DNA of 15,879 nucleotides, from contig MU646511.1 in NCBI GenBank assembly GCA_026770585.1, positions 341,275-357,153 of the forward strand. Reading direction: 5' to 3'. How positions within the stretch are numbered: position 1 is the stretch's first letter; each line of letters begins with the position of its first letter. Both the position numbers and the translations under genes were made by a program. Below, one piece after another: positions 10,801-15,668 of this stretch. Under the pieces are notes generated by a model, which did no database searches, was not told the DNA's origin, and worked only from the letters and a program-made list of their open reading frames with translations. Source of the stretch: Baffinella frigidus. Lineage: Eukaryota > Cryptophyceae > Cryptomonadales > Baffinellaceae.

Positions 10801-12203
10801 GCGAGATCATGTGGTGGAAGCGCGCCGTCAAGATTCACACGCCCTTCACCCTACACCATGAACCCGGAAACTCGAAACCCGAAACCTTGAACCCGAACCC
10901 GAAACTTTGAACCCGAAAACCGAAAACCCAAACACGGAAACCAAAACCCGAATACGAAACACGAAGCACGAAACCCCAAACCTTAAACCGATACCCCCGG
11001 CTGACCTGGTGGAAGAGATTCCGCAAGGTGATGAGCCCTCCGTGCGCCGGGTGACTGAACCGAGCAGAGGGTGTACCGGGGCGGGATGTAACTTGGGGAT
11101 GGTTCGCAGGGGGACGCGGCGATCGACATCAAGAAGATCGAGCCGGAGACCTCCAACCTGGACGACCTCGCGCCCGACCTGCGGCAGACGGTGGAGAAGA
11201 TGATGCATGACCAGCGCCAGAAGGCCGCGGGCCTCCCCACCACCGCCGAGAAGGACACCCAGGTCCGCCGCCCGAGAATGCCTCTTTCAATCTGTGCTAC
11301 ACCGGTTTACTACTCATCAACCCTCAACCCCAAACCCTACCCAGTAAATCCTAAACCTTGAACCCTAAACCCTGAACCCTGAACCCTAAACCCTAAACCC
11401 TAAACCCTAAACCCTAAACCCTAAACACTAAACCCTAAACCCTAAACCCTAAACCCTGTACCCTAAACCCTGAACCCTAAACCCTGAACCCTGAACCCTA
11501 AACCCTAGACCCGTAATCCTAAACCCTAGACCCCGAACCCTAAGCCCTAGACCCCAAACCCTAAACCCTAGACCCCAAACCCTAAACCCTAAACCCTAAA
11601 CCCTAAACACTAAACCCTGAACCCTAAACCCGAAACCCCAAACCCCGAACCCGAAACCCGAAACCCAAAACCCAAAACCAAAACCCAACCCCCAAACCCA
11701 ACCCCTGAACCCACGCGCTGAACCCTCAACCCCTAAACCCAACACCAGGAAAAGCTCAAGTCGTTCATGGCGATGCACCCTGAGATGGACTTCAGCAAGG
11801 TCGCAGGCATGGCCGGTTAACCCCAGCTCTGTCGCAGTCTCATTTCGTCTGGCGGTCAGGCTCTTTTTCGCTCCCAAGTTGCCGGATTTGTACCGCAGAC
11901 CTGGGATGTGAACTTGAGAATAGTTGGTCACGCTGAGGGTGCGCTAGAAACCCCTCGCGCCTTCTCCGTCATCTTCGTGTGCTTTATCCCGCTTGTGTAT
12001 TCCTCTCCTGACAATTGAGAGTGATAACGCGCAGGGCGGATCGAACCCATCAGGGCCACCATGTGTTCCCTCCCGTTCTTCGTCTTCTTCTTGGTGTTCT
12101 TCTTTGTGTGTATCCCTCTCCTGACACTTTCGAGTGATCACTCGCAGGGCAAGGTGGGATGCCGGGCGGACAGATGGGGGGAGGGATGCCGGGGGGGGGG
12201 TAA
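4805..12203 (+). CDS. NUDC: Nuclear migration protein NudC (CS-domain co-chaperone), 13 exons
   Basis: Predicted join: 4805-5311, 6343-6441, 6703-6797, 7251-7308, 8115-8183, 8623-8702, 9096-9180, 9557-9590, 9923-9977, 10510-10585, 11110-11262, 11749-11815, 12148-12203. Every junction is GT-AG and phases agree, giving 477 residues, or 371 if Met at 5123 is the start. The NudC N-terminal domain spans exons 1-2 (YDRVLWDMLQNHPDEIHFLN, then RRTGCF). A charged KKEKK linker follows (exons 3-6). The CS domain starts YTWTQSLREIIVEVPLPAGT, then LKGTLVDGEW, then YLEDGYLVLTIAKQGEMTWW. Exons 11-12 carry the family signature (DLRQTVEKMMHDQRQ, then HPEMDFSK). Known family role: dynein/dynactin-linked nuclear movement, mitosis and Hsp90-assisted folding in the cytosol. 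Odd points: exons 3, 4, 5, 10 and 13 have extra copies nearby; a Gly/Met-rich tail (GGMPGGQMGGGMPGGG) follows a donor that overlaps a TAA; the N-terminus is extended. Identity is near certain; the start and the choice of exon 5 copy are less so. Confidence 0.93.
5361..5494. mobile_element. 134-bp inverted-repeat element, copy 1 (NudC intron 1)
   Basis: Terminal repeats of 26 bp (5361-5386 and 5469-5494, beginning ACCAGCCCTCAGAG) differ at one base. The centre is a perfect palindrome, GGCCGCCGGATTCCGGCGGCC. No coding capacity. A diverged, inverted copy lies at 9372-9506. Confidence 0.75.
5631..5654. repeat. Perfect 24-bp palindrome
   Basis: CATCCAGGCGTA followed by TACGCCTGGATG, each the exact reverse complement of the other with no spacer. 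It lies just left of the nested element at 5670. Function unknown; it may be an element end or insertion scar. Confidence 0.85.
5670..5890. mobile_element. Nested inverted-repeat element, about 221 bp, in NudC intron 1
   Basis: The outer ends TTTAAAAGTCTTGTACCAGG and the reverse complement TTTAAAACATTGTATACCGG are related. An inner pair of 18 bp (5776-5793 and 5824-5841, GAGTTTCCTACACGCGAC) matches at 17 positions. A MITE or foldback element is the simplest reading. Confidence 0.5.
6140..6330. repeat. CCCTAAA-like array at the end of NudC intron 1
   Basis: Degenerate CCCTCAA/CCCTGAA units become pure CCCTAAA at 6270-6330. The array stops about 12 bp before the exon 2 acceptor at 6342. Confidence 0.9.
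6911..6977 (+). pseudogene. Extra copy of NudC exon 3 (3' half)
   Basis: Codes KKPSPIPAPSNLKAPPFK against KKPSPIPTPSNLKAPPSK in exon 3 (6703-6797), 182 bp downstream. It ends at a better-looking donor (GTGAGC versus GTGCGC). The nearest upstream acceptor (TTTAG at 6910) would give the wrong phase, and the Ala/Pro-rich first half is missing, so use in mRNA is doubtful. Confidence 0.65.
6985..7243. repeat. CCCTAAA array, longest pure run in the window
   Basis: About twelve uninterrupted CCCTAAA units span about 7155-7240. They are preceded by degenerate CCCTGAA/CTCTCAA units. The pure run ends about 10 bp before the exon 4 start at 7251. Confidence 0.95.
7449..7513 (+). pseudogene. Extra copy of NudC exon 4, with a stop
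   Basis: Shares GCGGTTTCAGGGTCGGTTGT and the following GAGGACGTCGA(C/T)TACGAG|GTT with exon 4 (7251-7308). In the exon 4 frame the 5' part has TAG at 7457-7459 and an insertion-rich stretch. The donor is intact, but the copy could not be included without ending the protein. Confidence 0.7.
7888..7956 (+). other. Alternative NudC exon 5a (intact duplicate of exon 5)
   Basis: This 69-nt exon, phase 0 at both ends, codes RCTENSVEWTKAAEAALVAR then GTG. The copy at 8115-8183 is also 69 nt and codes KCTEDSLEGTKKAEAALEAR then GMG. Both have an AG acceptor and a GT donor (GTGGCG here, GTAACC there) and both keep frame with exons 4 and 6. The protein could carry either one, or both (plus 23 residues), in the linker before the CS domain. 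I chose the 8115 copy for the main model because its donor is stronger. Confidence 0.6.
8006..8060. repeat. TACATTTAGAGCAGAA short direct repeats
   Basis: Two exact 16-bp copies (8006-8021 and 8045-8060) with a partial third (TACATTTAGCGC) between them. They lie in the intron between the two intact NudC exon 5 copies. Confidence 0.8.
8200..8618. repeat. CCCTAAA, CCCCAAA and CCCGAAA arrays in NudC intron 5
   Basis: Degenerate units surround the truncated exon 5 copy at 8371. CCCCAAA units run up to the exon 6 acceptor at 8622, and the same unit resumes after exon 6 (8708-8755). Confidence 0.85.
8371..8403 (+). pseudogene. Third, 5'-truncated copy of NudC exon 5
   Basis: Codes TALVVRGMG then a GTGACC donor, matching the 3' third of the two full copies at 7888 and 8115. 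The 5' end is cut and preceded directly by a CCCCTAAAAC repeat-like junction. There is no acceptor at the break. Confidence 0.6.
8964..9060. repeat. AT-rich TATA tract in NudC intron 6
   Basis: Runs of TATATATA and CATATATAG in an otherwise GC-rich gene, ending about 35 bp before the exon 7 acceptor. Simple low-complexity sequence; no gene seen. Confidence 0.75.
9372..9506. mobile_element. 135-bp inverted-repeat element, copy 2 (NudC intron 7)
   Basis: Reverse-oriented relative of 5361-5494. It shares GGTCTCGACA, TTTGTACCACAGG (as complement) and the central palindrome GGTCGCCGGAATCCGGCGACC. Ends ACCAGCC / GGGCTGGT are kept. Confidence 0.7.
9598..9838. repeat. CCCGAAA and CCCCAAA arrays in NudC intron 8
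   Basis: A GAAACACGAAACACG block is followed by a nearly homogeneous CCCCAAA block (9725-9835). A few CCCGAAA units also lead directly into the exon 9 acceptor at 9922. A related CCCGAAA block lies in intron 7 (9194-9273). Confidence 0.85.
10126..10160. repeat. GGGCGCTATTGTGGG tandem pair
   Basis: Two exact 15-bp units spaced by GGTTTT within NudC intron 9, just upstream of exon 10 copy A. Confidence 0.8.
10180..10232 (+). pseudogene. Copy A of NudC exon 10
   Basis: Codes YLENGYLMLTIAKRGEMT against YLEDGYLVLTIAKQGEMT in the exon used (10510-10585). The acceptor (ACAGAG) is present, but sequence after GATGAC diverges, so the conserved TWWKR and the proper donor are lost. Confidence 0.75.
10351..10417 (+). 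pseudogene. Copy B of NudC exon 10
   Basis: Codes YLEDVYRMLTTAYQGEMTCY after a good CTACAG acceptor. The WW pair is replaced by CY and there is no donor at the expected place. Reading continues to a stop within about 35 nt. Confidence 0.75.
10668..10693 (+). pseudogene. Copy D of NudC exon 10 (3' end only)
   Basis: Codes TWWKRVLQ then a GTTATC donor. This matches TWWKRIIK then GTTGCC in the exon used. The first two thirds are missing, and a CACGAAA-type array ends just upstream. Confidence 0.65.
10771..10832 (+). pseudogene. Copy E of NudC exon 10, with stop and lost donor
   Basis: Codes TIAKQGEIMWWKRAVK, near the functional TIAKQGEMTWWKRIIK. In that frame a TAG lies just upstream where the others have LVL or LML, and the donor GT has become AT. 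It is a near-complete but non-functional copy. Confidence 0.75.
11001..11026 (+). pseudogene. Copy F of NudC exon 10 (3' end only)
   Basis: Codes LTWWKRFRK then a GTGATG donor. It is cut at the 5' end right after a telomere-like array (10858-10990). The sequence following it (GGGTGACTGAACC..TGTACCGGGGCGG) also matches the sequence before copy E, so intron was duplicated too. Confidence 0.65.
11310..11745. repeat. CCCTAAA array filling NudC intron 11
   Basis: Largely CCCTAAA with CCCTGAA and CCCTAGA variants, turning to CCCGAAA/CCCAAAA near 11630-11700. It ends just before the exon 12 acceptor at 11748. The intron is almost wholly repeat. Confidence 0.95.
12031..12063 (+). pseudogene. Decayed copy of NudC exon 13 and its acceptor
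   Basis: The stretch 11995-12040 (GTGTATTCCTCTCCTGACA, then GCAGGGCGGA) repeats at 12108-12150 (GTGTATCCCTCTCCTGACA, then GCAGGGCAAG). The latter is the acceptor and start of exon 13. In this upstream copy the exon part has lost the Gly/Met repeat. Confidence 0.6.
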
Positions 12204-12301
12204 GCGGGAGGACGGAATCAAGGACGGGCCCGCCTCGGGAGTCTAGGCCGGGCCCGCCTCGGGTGTGGGGACGTAAGCTAGGACGGGGCCCAGGCTTCTA
12301 G

Positions 12302-12432
12302 CTCTGCCTCAGTCGGGTCGACCGACTATTCTCGAGTTGGCATGCTGGGTACGTGGTAAAGCATCGTTAACTTTGGAGCGGAAAATAGCCTGGGCTCGCC
12401 AAATCGGTGAGACCAAATAGACTGAGAAAGGG
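12302..12432. mobile_element. 131-bp inverted-repeat element, copy 2
   Basis: Same family and orientation as 3737-3867: CTCTGCCTCAGTCGGGTCGA, then CGACTATTCTCGAGTT, AACTTTGGAGC and ACCAAATAGACTGAGA. The right terminal repeat is more decayed. Confidence 0.6.
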
Positions 12433-12516
12433 TCAGGTCTAGGTGGCGTTGGGGGAGATCAGGTTACGAGCCCAGTTCTGCCCCAGCTGCAAATGAGGGG
12501 GGCAGTACAGCTGCGA

Positions 12517-12639
12517 CTACAGGTGTAACTCGATGTTAAGGGCACGCGCCGCCCCTAGGGCGGTCGTATGCTCCCAGGACTAGCCCTACTGTAGGCCCCT
12601 AAGGCGGTGCGTGTCCCGAAACTCGAGTAACCCCTGTAC
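12517..12639. mobile_element. GTACAGGGG-type miniature element, copy 1
   Basis: Ends CTACAGGTGTAACTCG and GAGTAACCCCTGTAC are imperfect inverted repeats extending inward (GGGCACGCGCCGCC / GGCGGTGCGTGTCCC). The core GACTAGCCCTACTGTAGGCC is shared with the other copies. 123 bp. Confidence 0.6.
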
Positions 12640-12773
12640 ATGAGCTCTGGTGATTGCAAGATGGCTCCTCATCTCGCCTTACCAAAGCTGCCATGTATGC
12701 ACCCCTACCCTAGCTACCGAGGTTGTGTCTGCGTAGGGGCGCCGAGAGAGGTCATGCGCACTCTACACGTCGT

Positions 12774-12895
12774 GTACAGGGATACCTCGTGTAAAACAAA
12801 GCGCCTACTTCTAGGACCCTCCAGTAGGGCTGGCCTAGGGCCCTATGGTGGTCCTAGGGGGTAGGCGCTCTCTTATGAGCGAGGTGCCCCTGTAC
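12774..12895. mobile_element. GTACAGGGG-type miniature element, copy 2
   Basis: Ends GTACAGGGATACCTCG / CGAGGTGCCCCTGTAC, with inner GCGCCTAC / GTAGGCGC. The core has TCTAGGACCCTCCAGTAGGG and GGCCCTATGGTGGTCCTAGG. 122 bp; it can fold into one long hairpin. Confidence 0.75.
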
Positions 12896-13379
12896 GGATG
12901 ATCGGGAGGGTGTCTCGGTGGCCATGTCCATGTTGGCTACCCTCGGAATAAGCGCGAGGTTTTCAAAACCCGTGTGGCCGTTTCCAGAGAGAGACCTTTC
13001 ATGGTACCTACACGACCTCAATGCACCCCCCCACCTAAGTCTCTCGCTCGTGGCACAAGCTCCAGACTCATGGTTGCCTCCAAAAGGAGAGAGCAACGCG
13101 GTCATTACGGATCGAAACACACATGGCCACCATGTGCAAGGAGAGCACCGAGTACTGATCAGAGCTTCGGGGACACCGGACTCCAATTTGGATCTCACGT
13201 GTGGTACAAACTAGATGCGACTGGTAACGTGCGCATTTAGTTTGGGGGGAGGGAACTCAATTTGCCCCCCCCCGGAATTGGAGCCACTAGATGCCTCACC
13301 AGACACCTCAAATTTGAACAATTTTCAGCAGTAGTCTGACGATTTTGAGCAGTAATCTGAGGAGAGGGCGTGTTGACAG

Positions 13380-14499
13380 GTGCGCACGCTGAAGGGGCGT
13401 CCATCCGAGGTTTTCACCGTCGCGTTCTCTCCGGACGGCAAGCAGATTGTGAGCGGGTCCGATGACACGCGTGTCACGATCTGGGACGCCACGGCTGGAG
13501 TTGAGGTCAACAGCGTTGTGGGAGTGCAAGTGCGTTGAGAGTGGTGCGGCGATGGAGGTGTTTTGCACTTATGGAGTTCGCGCCTGCTCTGTCTTGGAAA
13601 TGGTCTCAGGTGCAACACCACGTGGGTTTGCAGTTATGAACGTTTGACAACCACGACAACGGGGTGAGCTCTGCCGCGTTCTCCGCGGACGGAAAGCGCA
13701 TCGTCAGCGGGTCATATGACACGCTCGTGAAGATCTGGAACGCCCAGACCGGAGCTGAGGTCATCACAGCCTTGTGGGAATGTGTTGAGGGTGGCGAGAT
13801 GATGGGGTTGTTTGGCGGGGGGTTGCGCGTGTGGTGTCTGAATCTTGGTCTGCGGAGGAGGTACGTTGTGGCAGGGTTTCATGCTGACGTGGCACTTGGT
13901 CGATGCGACTCGGTTACAGTTCATCCATCTGATGAGAGGGTATTGTGTGGCAGGTGTACACGCTGCCGGGTCACTCTGCGTCGGTGACCCGGCTGCAATT
14001 CAGTGAAGACGGCGCGCAGGCCATCAGCGGAAGCGACGACGGCATGGTGCGTGGGCCTGCCTGGAGGCAATGGCACTGTCAAGGCAGCATGCTTTTGTGG
14101 TGATCAACATCTGTCCTCGGCATGACACGGGTGCTGGCCTGGTGGGTTTGGCAGGTGCGGTTCTGGGGCATCGCGTCCGGCAAGGAGGTGCGGCAGGTCG
14201 CTGCCTCGGAGTTCGACTTCGGCGCGGGCGCCGAGATGGACGATCTCCAGATCAACCACCACTTCCCGCACGTGATCGGGACCACTCTGGCGATCACCGC
14301 GCAGCCGTCCGAGGCCCCAGGGCACATCGATGAATGCGACGATCTCGTGGCGCGCTTCAGGGCGCCGCAGAGTATCAGCGTGGTGCGGAGCCAAGGCGCA
14401 ACGATCTGCGTGGGGTGCGGTGGTGGCGCGGTGTGCATCGCGTTTGGTGGTGGCGCCCTCGCTCAAGAGAACCCCCCCCCCCCTAGGACCCCACAGTAG
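13380..14499 (+). CDS. WD40-repeat protein, C-terminal exons
   Basis: Three exons join in phase 0: 13380-13505, 13954-14046 and 14155-14499, stop TAG at 14497. The first holds one WD40 blade (VFTVAFSPDGKQIVSGSDDT, ending TIWD). The second holds VYTLPGHSASVTRLQFSEDG then SGSDDGM, which runs across the junction into VRFWGIASGKEV in the third. A further blade exon between them (13634-13759) has an in-frame stop. After the last WD strand the protein continues without a recognised domain (DLQINHHFPHVIGTT, GATICVGCGGGAV). The last dozen or so codons and the stop lie in a miniature element, so the natural end may have been lost. I find no start codon exon; exons further 5' are missing, unrecognised or decayed. 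WD40 propellers are protein-interaction scaffolds; with only two or three blades visible no specific role can be assigned. It may be a partial or dying gene. Confidence 0.65.
13634..13759 (+). pseudogene. Decayed WD40 blade exon
   Basis: Reads HDNGVSSAAFSADGKRIVSG, then YDTLVKIWNAQTGAE, a clear WD40 blade ending at a GT donor in the same position as the blade at 13380-13505. From the acceptor at 13632-13633, frame 0 meets TGA at 13637-13639, at the place where sister exons have a V-Y-T-L strand. No other acceptor in the right phase is visible, so this copy would be skipped or would end translation. The intron start after it (TGTGGGAAT..GTTGAGGGTGG) matches the intron after the 13380 blade, so exon and intron were duplicated together. 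Confidence 0.6.
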
Positions 14500-14560
14500 G
14501 CCTATGCCGAGGGCCCTACGTAAGCGCACTCAAAGGTGTCCCAAGGGGGTGAGCGGCCCC
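14457..14560. mobile_element. GTACAGGGG-type miniature element, copy 3 (truncated, in WD40 last exon)
   Basis: Left end CCTCGCTCAAGAG lacks the GTACAGGGG tip. The core CCTAGGACCCCACAGTAGGC and GAGGGCCCTACG follow, with a decayed right half (GTCCCAAGGGGGTGAGCG). It supplies the last codons and stop of the WD40 reading frame. Confidence 0.6.
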
Positions 14561-14589
14561 TTACAATCAAGGCGCCCCTCTAGTTCACT

Positions 14590-14712
14590 GTACAGGGGTA
14601 CCTCGCTCGTAAGGAGCCGCGCCCCCCTAGGAACCTACAGTAGGCCTTGAAGTAAAGCCCTACGGTGTTCCGATGGGGGGGGGGGCTCCTCATGAACGAG
14701 GTAACCCTGTAC
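14590..14712. mobile_element. GTACAGGGG-type miniature element, copy 4
   Basis: Best-preserved ends: GTACAGGGGTACCTCGCTCG and, as reverse complement of the right end, GTACAGGGTTACCTCGTTCA, both running on to GGAGC. The core CCTAGGAACCTACAGTAGGC is shared. 123 bp. Confidence 0.8.
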
Positions 14713-15021
14713 GTAGAGAGATTTATTTATTGCCGACCAAGTGATTAAAAGTGGTGACCATGATCGATGATTCAGCGGACCGTCCCTCGCGTCATGGTGT
14801 GTGCAAACCCTTTTCTCGATAGCCGGCATGCATCTACCTTTGTGGTCCCTGTGAGACCATCTACATGCGACATCTCCGTCAATTTTCGCCGTTGATTTAT
14901 TCGTTTCGCGTGGCCAGCAGATGTGAAAAACACTCTACAAGATACCCCGATAATTTAAACAAACGGCAGGACCAGCCTGCGGTTGTGGTAGGATGGCGTG
15001 TGCATGGTCGCTCAGGATGGC
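14713..15021. other. Spacer between miniature elements; nothing recognised
   Basis: About 310 bp of mixed sequence between copies 4 and 5 of the GTACAGGGG element. It includes a near repeat GTAGGATGGCGTG / TCAGGATGGCGTG (14988-15023). No domain or splice-supported exon seen. Confidence 0.45.
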
Positions 15022-15145
15022 GTGGACATGGCTACCTCGCTCATACGAACCCCCCCCCCCAAAAAAGCTTACAGTAGCCCTATGCCCAGGGCCCTTTGGG
15101 GGTCCTAGGGGGTGGGCGTTTTCTTGTGAGCGAGGTACCCCTGTA
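15022..15145. mobile_element. GTACAGGGG-type miniature element, copy 5
   Basis: Left end GCTACCTCGCTCATACG, right end GTGAGCGAGGTACCCCTGTA. The core TACAGTAGCCCTATGCCCAG and GGGGTCCTAGGGGGTGGGCG match the family. A C11/A6 tract lies next to the left end. Confidence 0.7.
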
Positions 15146-15228
15146 GGATGGTTTGTAGGCGCCTGGCAACCCCGGAAGAAACCTCCGGAACCCCCAGAAG
15201 AACCCCTAGAAGAAAACTCCGGCCGGAT

Positions 15229-15309
15229 GCACCCCACCCTACAACAGGCCTATCTATGGCCCTATGGTAGTCCTAGGGGGGTGCGGTTATGAGCGAGATA
15301 ACCCTGTAC
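15229..15309. mobile_element. GTACAGGGG-type miniature element, copy 6 (left end missing)
   Basis: Contains CTACAACAGGCCTATC, GGCCCTATGGTAGTCCTAGG and the right end GAGCGAGATAACCCTGTAC. The left terminal repeat is replaced by a GAA/CCTCCGGAA-rich stretch (15168-15225). Confidence 0.6.
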
Positions 15310-15327
15310 ACAAGGCACAACCCTCAC

Positions 15328-15360
15328 CCGGTTCCGGACTTTCCGTGGTCGAGGGTGTGC
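15328..15360 (-). repeat. Partial copy of the unidentified exon (3' part)
   Basis: Reads KHTLDHGKSGTG on the minus strand against LHTLNPGKSGTG in the exon at 15480-15544, then a canonical GTGAGG donor. The 5' half is missing. It lies just beyond an array of CCCGCAA/CCCGAAA repeats (15363-15445) that separates it from the fuller copy. Confidence 0.45.
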
Positions 15361-15362
15361 TT

Positions 15363-15445
15363 AACCCCGCAACCCGCAACCCGCAACCCGCAACCCGAAG
15401 CCCGACACCTGAAGCCCGAAACCCGAAACTCGAAACCCGAAGCCG
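15363..15445. repeat. CCCGCAA/CCCGAAA array
   Basis: Four CCCGCAA units then CCCGAAG/CCCGAAA units, lying between two partial copies of the unidentified minus-strand exon. A second block of GGGTTTCGGG and GGGTTTAGGG lies at 15590-15735. Confidence 0.85.
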
Positions 15446-15479
15446 AAAAGGCGGGGCGCTCAAGGATGCGGAAGGTCAT

Positions 15480-15544
15480 CCGGTTCCGGACTTGCCGGGG
15501 TTGAGGGTGTGCAGCCGCGCGATCTTCGTTGGCAGTAGCACCAC
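15480..15544 (-). other. Exon of an unidentified minus-strand gene
   Basis: After a CCCTCAG acceptor the minus strand reads VVLLPTKIARLHTLNPGKSG followed by TG. Two partial copies flank it, at 15633-15663 and 15328-15360, and one of them keeps a good GTGAGG donor at the matching 3' end. In this copy that donor is changed to GATGAC, so reading runs to a TGA at 15478-15476. The copy conservation suggests a real exon, but I do not recognise the family and cannot follow it to other exons in the window. Confidence 0.35.
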
Positions 15545-15632
15545 CTGAGGGTGTAGTTGAGGCTTTAGGCCTTCGGTTTCCGATTGTCGGGTGTGGGGTT
15601 TCGGGTTTCGGGTAACAGTTAGCAGTGGTGGG

Positions 15633-15663
15633 GTGCGCGATCTTGGTTGGCAGTAGACCCCAC
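15633..15663 (-). repeat. Partial copy of the unidentified exon (5' part)
   Basis: Begins after CCCTCAG like the exon at 15544 and shares CTACTGCCAAC(C/G)AAGATCGCGC with it, then diverges into CACCCCACCACTG. It keeps the acceptor and the first ten or so codons (LLPTKIA) and lacks the 3' half and the donor. It lies 119 bp upstream of the fuller copy in the sense direction. Confidence 0.45.
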
Positions 15664-15668
15664 TGAGG

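Larger units (their letters stand above)
10605..10990. repeat. CCCGAAA/ACGAAAC blocks in NudC intron 10
   Basis: Blocks at about 10608-10655 and 10858-10990. Each ends just before a 5'-truncated copy of exon 10 (10668 and 11001). Confidence 0.8.
12204..13379. other. Intergenic, element-rich region; no convincing gene
   Basis: Between the end of NudC and the first WD40 exon. It holds a tandem GGGCCCGCCTCGGG (12228-12262), three miniature elements and about 480 bp of unrecognised sequence (12896-13379). That last part contains a direct repeat of CAGCAGTAGTCTGA / TGAGCAGTAATCTGA (13326-13360). Open frames at 12918-13214 look like chance. Confidence 0.5.

Noticed and set aside
12918-13214. A 98-codon gene upstream of the WD40 exons, or its first exon
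   Set aside because: No WD40 or other domain, no supported donor leading in phase to 13380, and overlapping open frames in both directions as expected by chance.
15476-15544. An eIF5A fragment (P-x-K-I...T...G-K-x-G pattern)
   Set aside because: eIF5A is very conserved around its hypusine loop, and HGHAK is absent here. The match is a handful of positions in 20.
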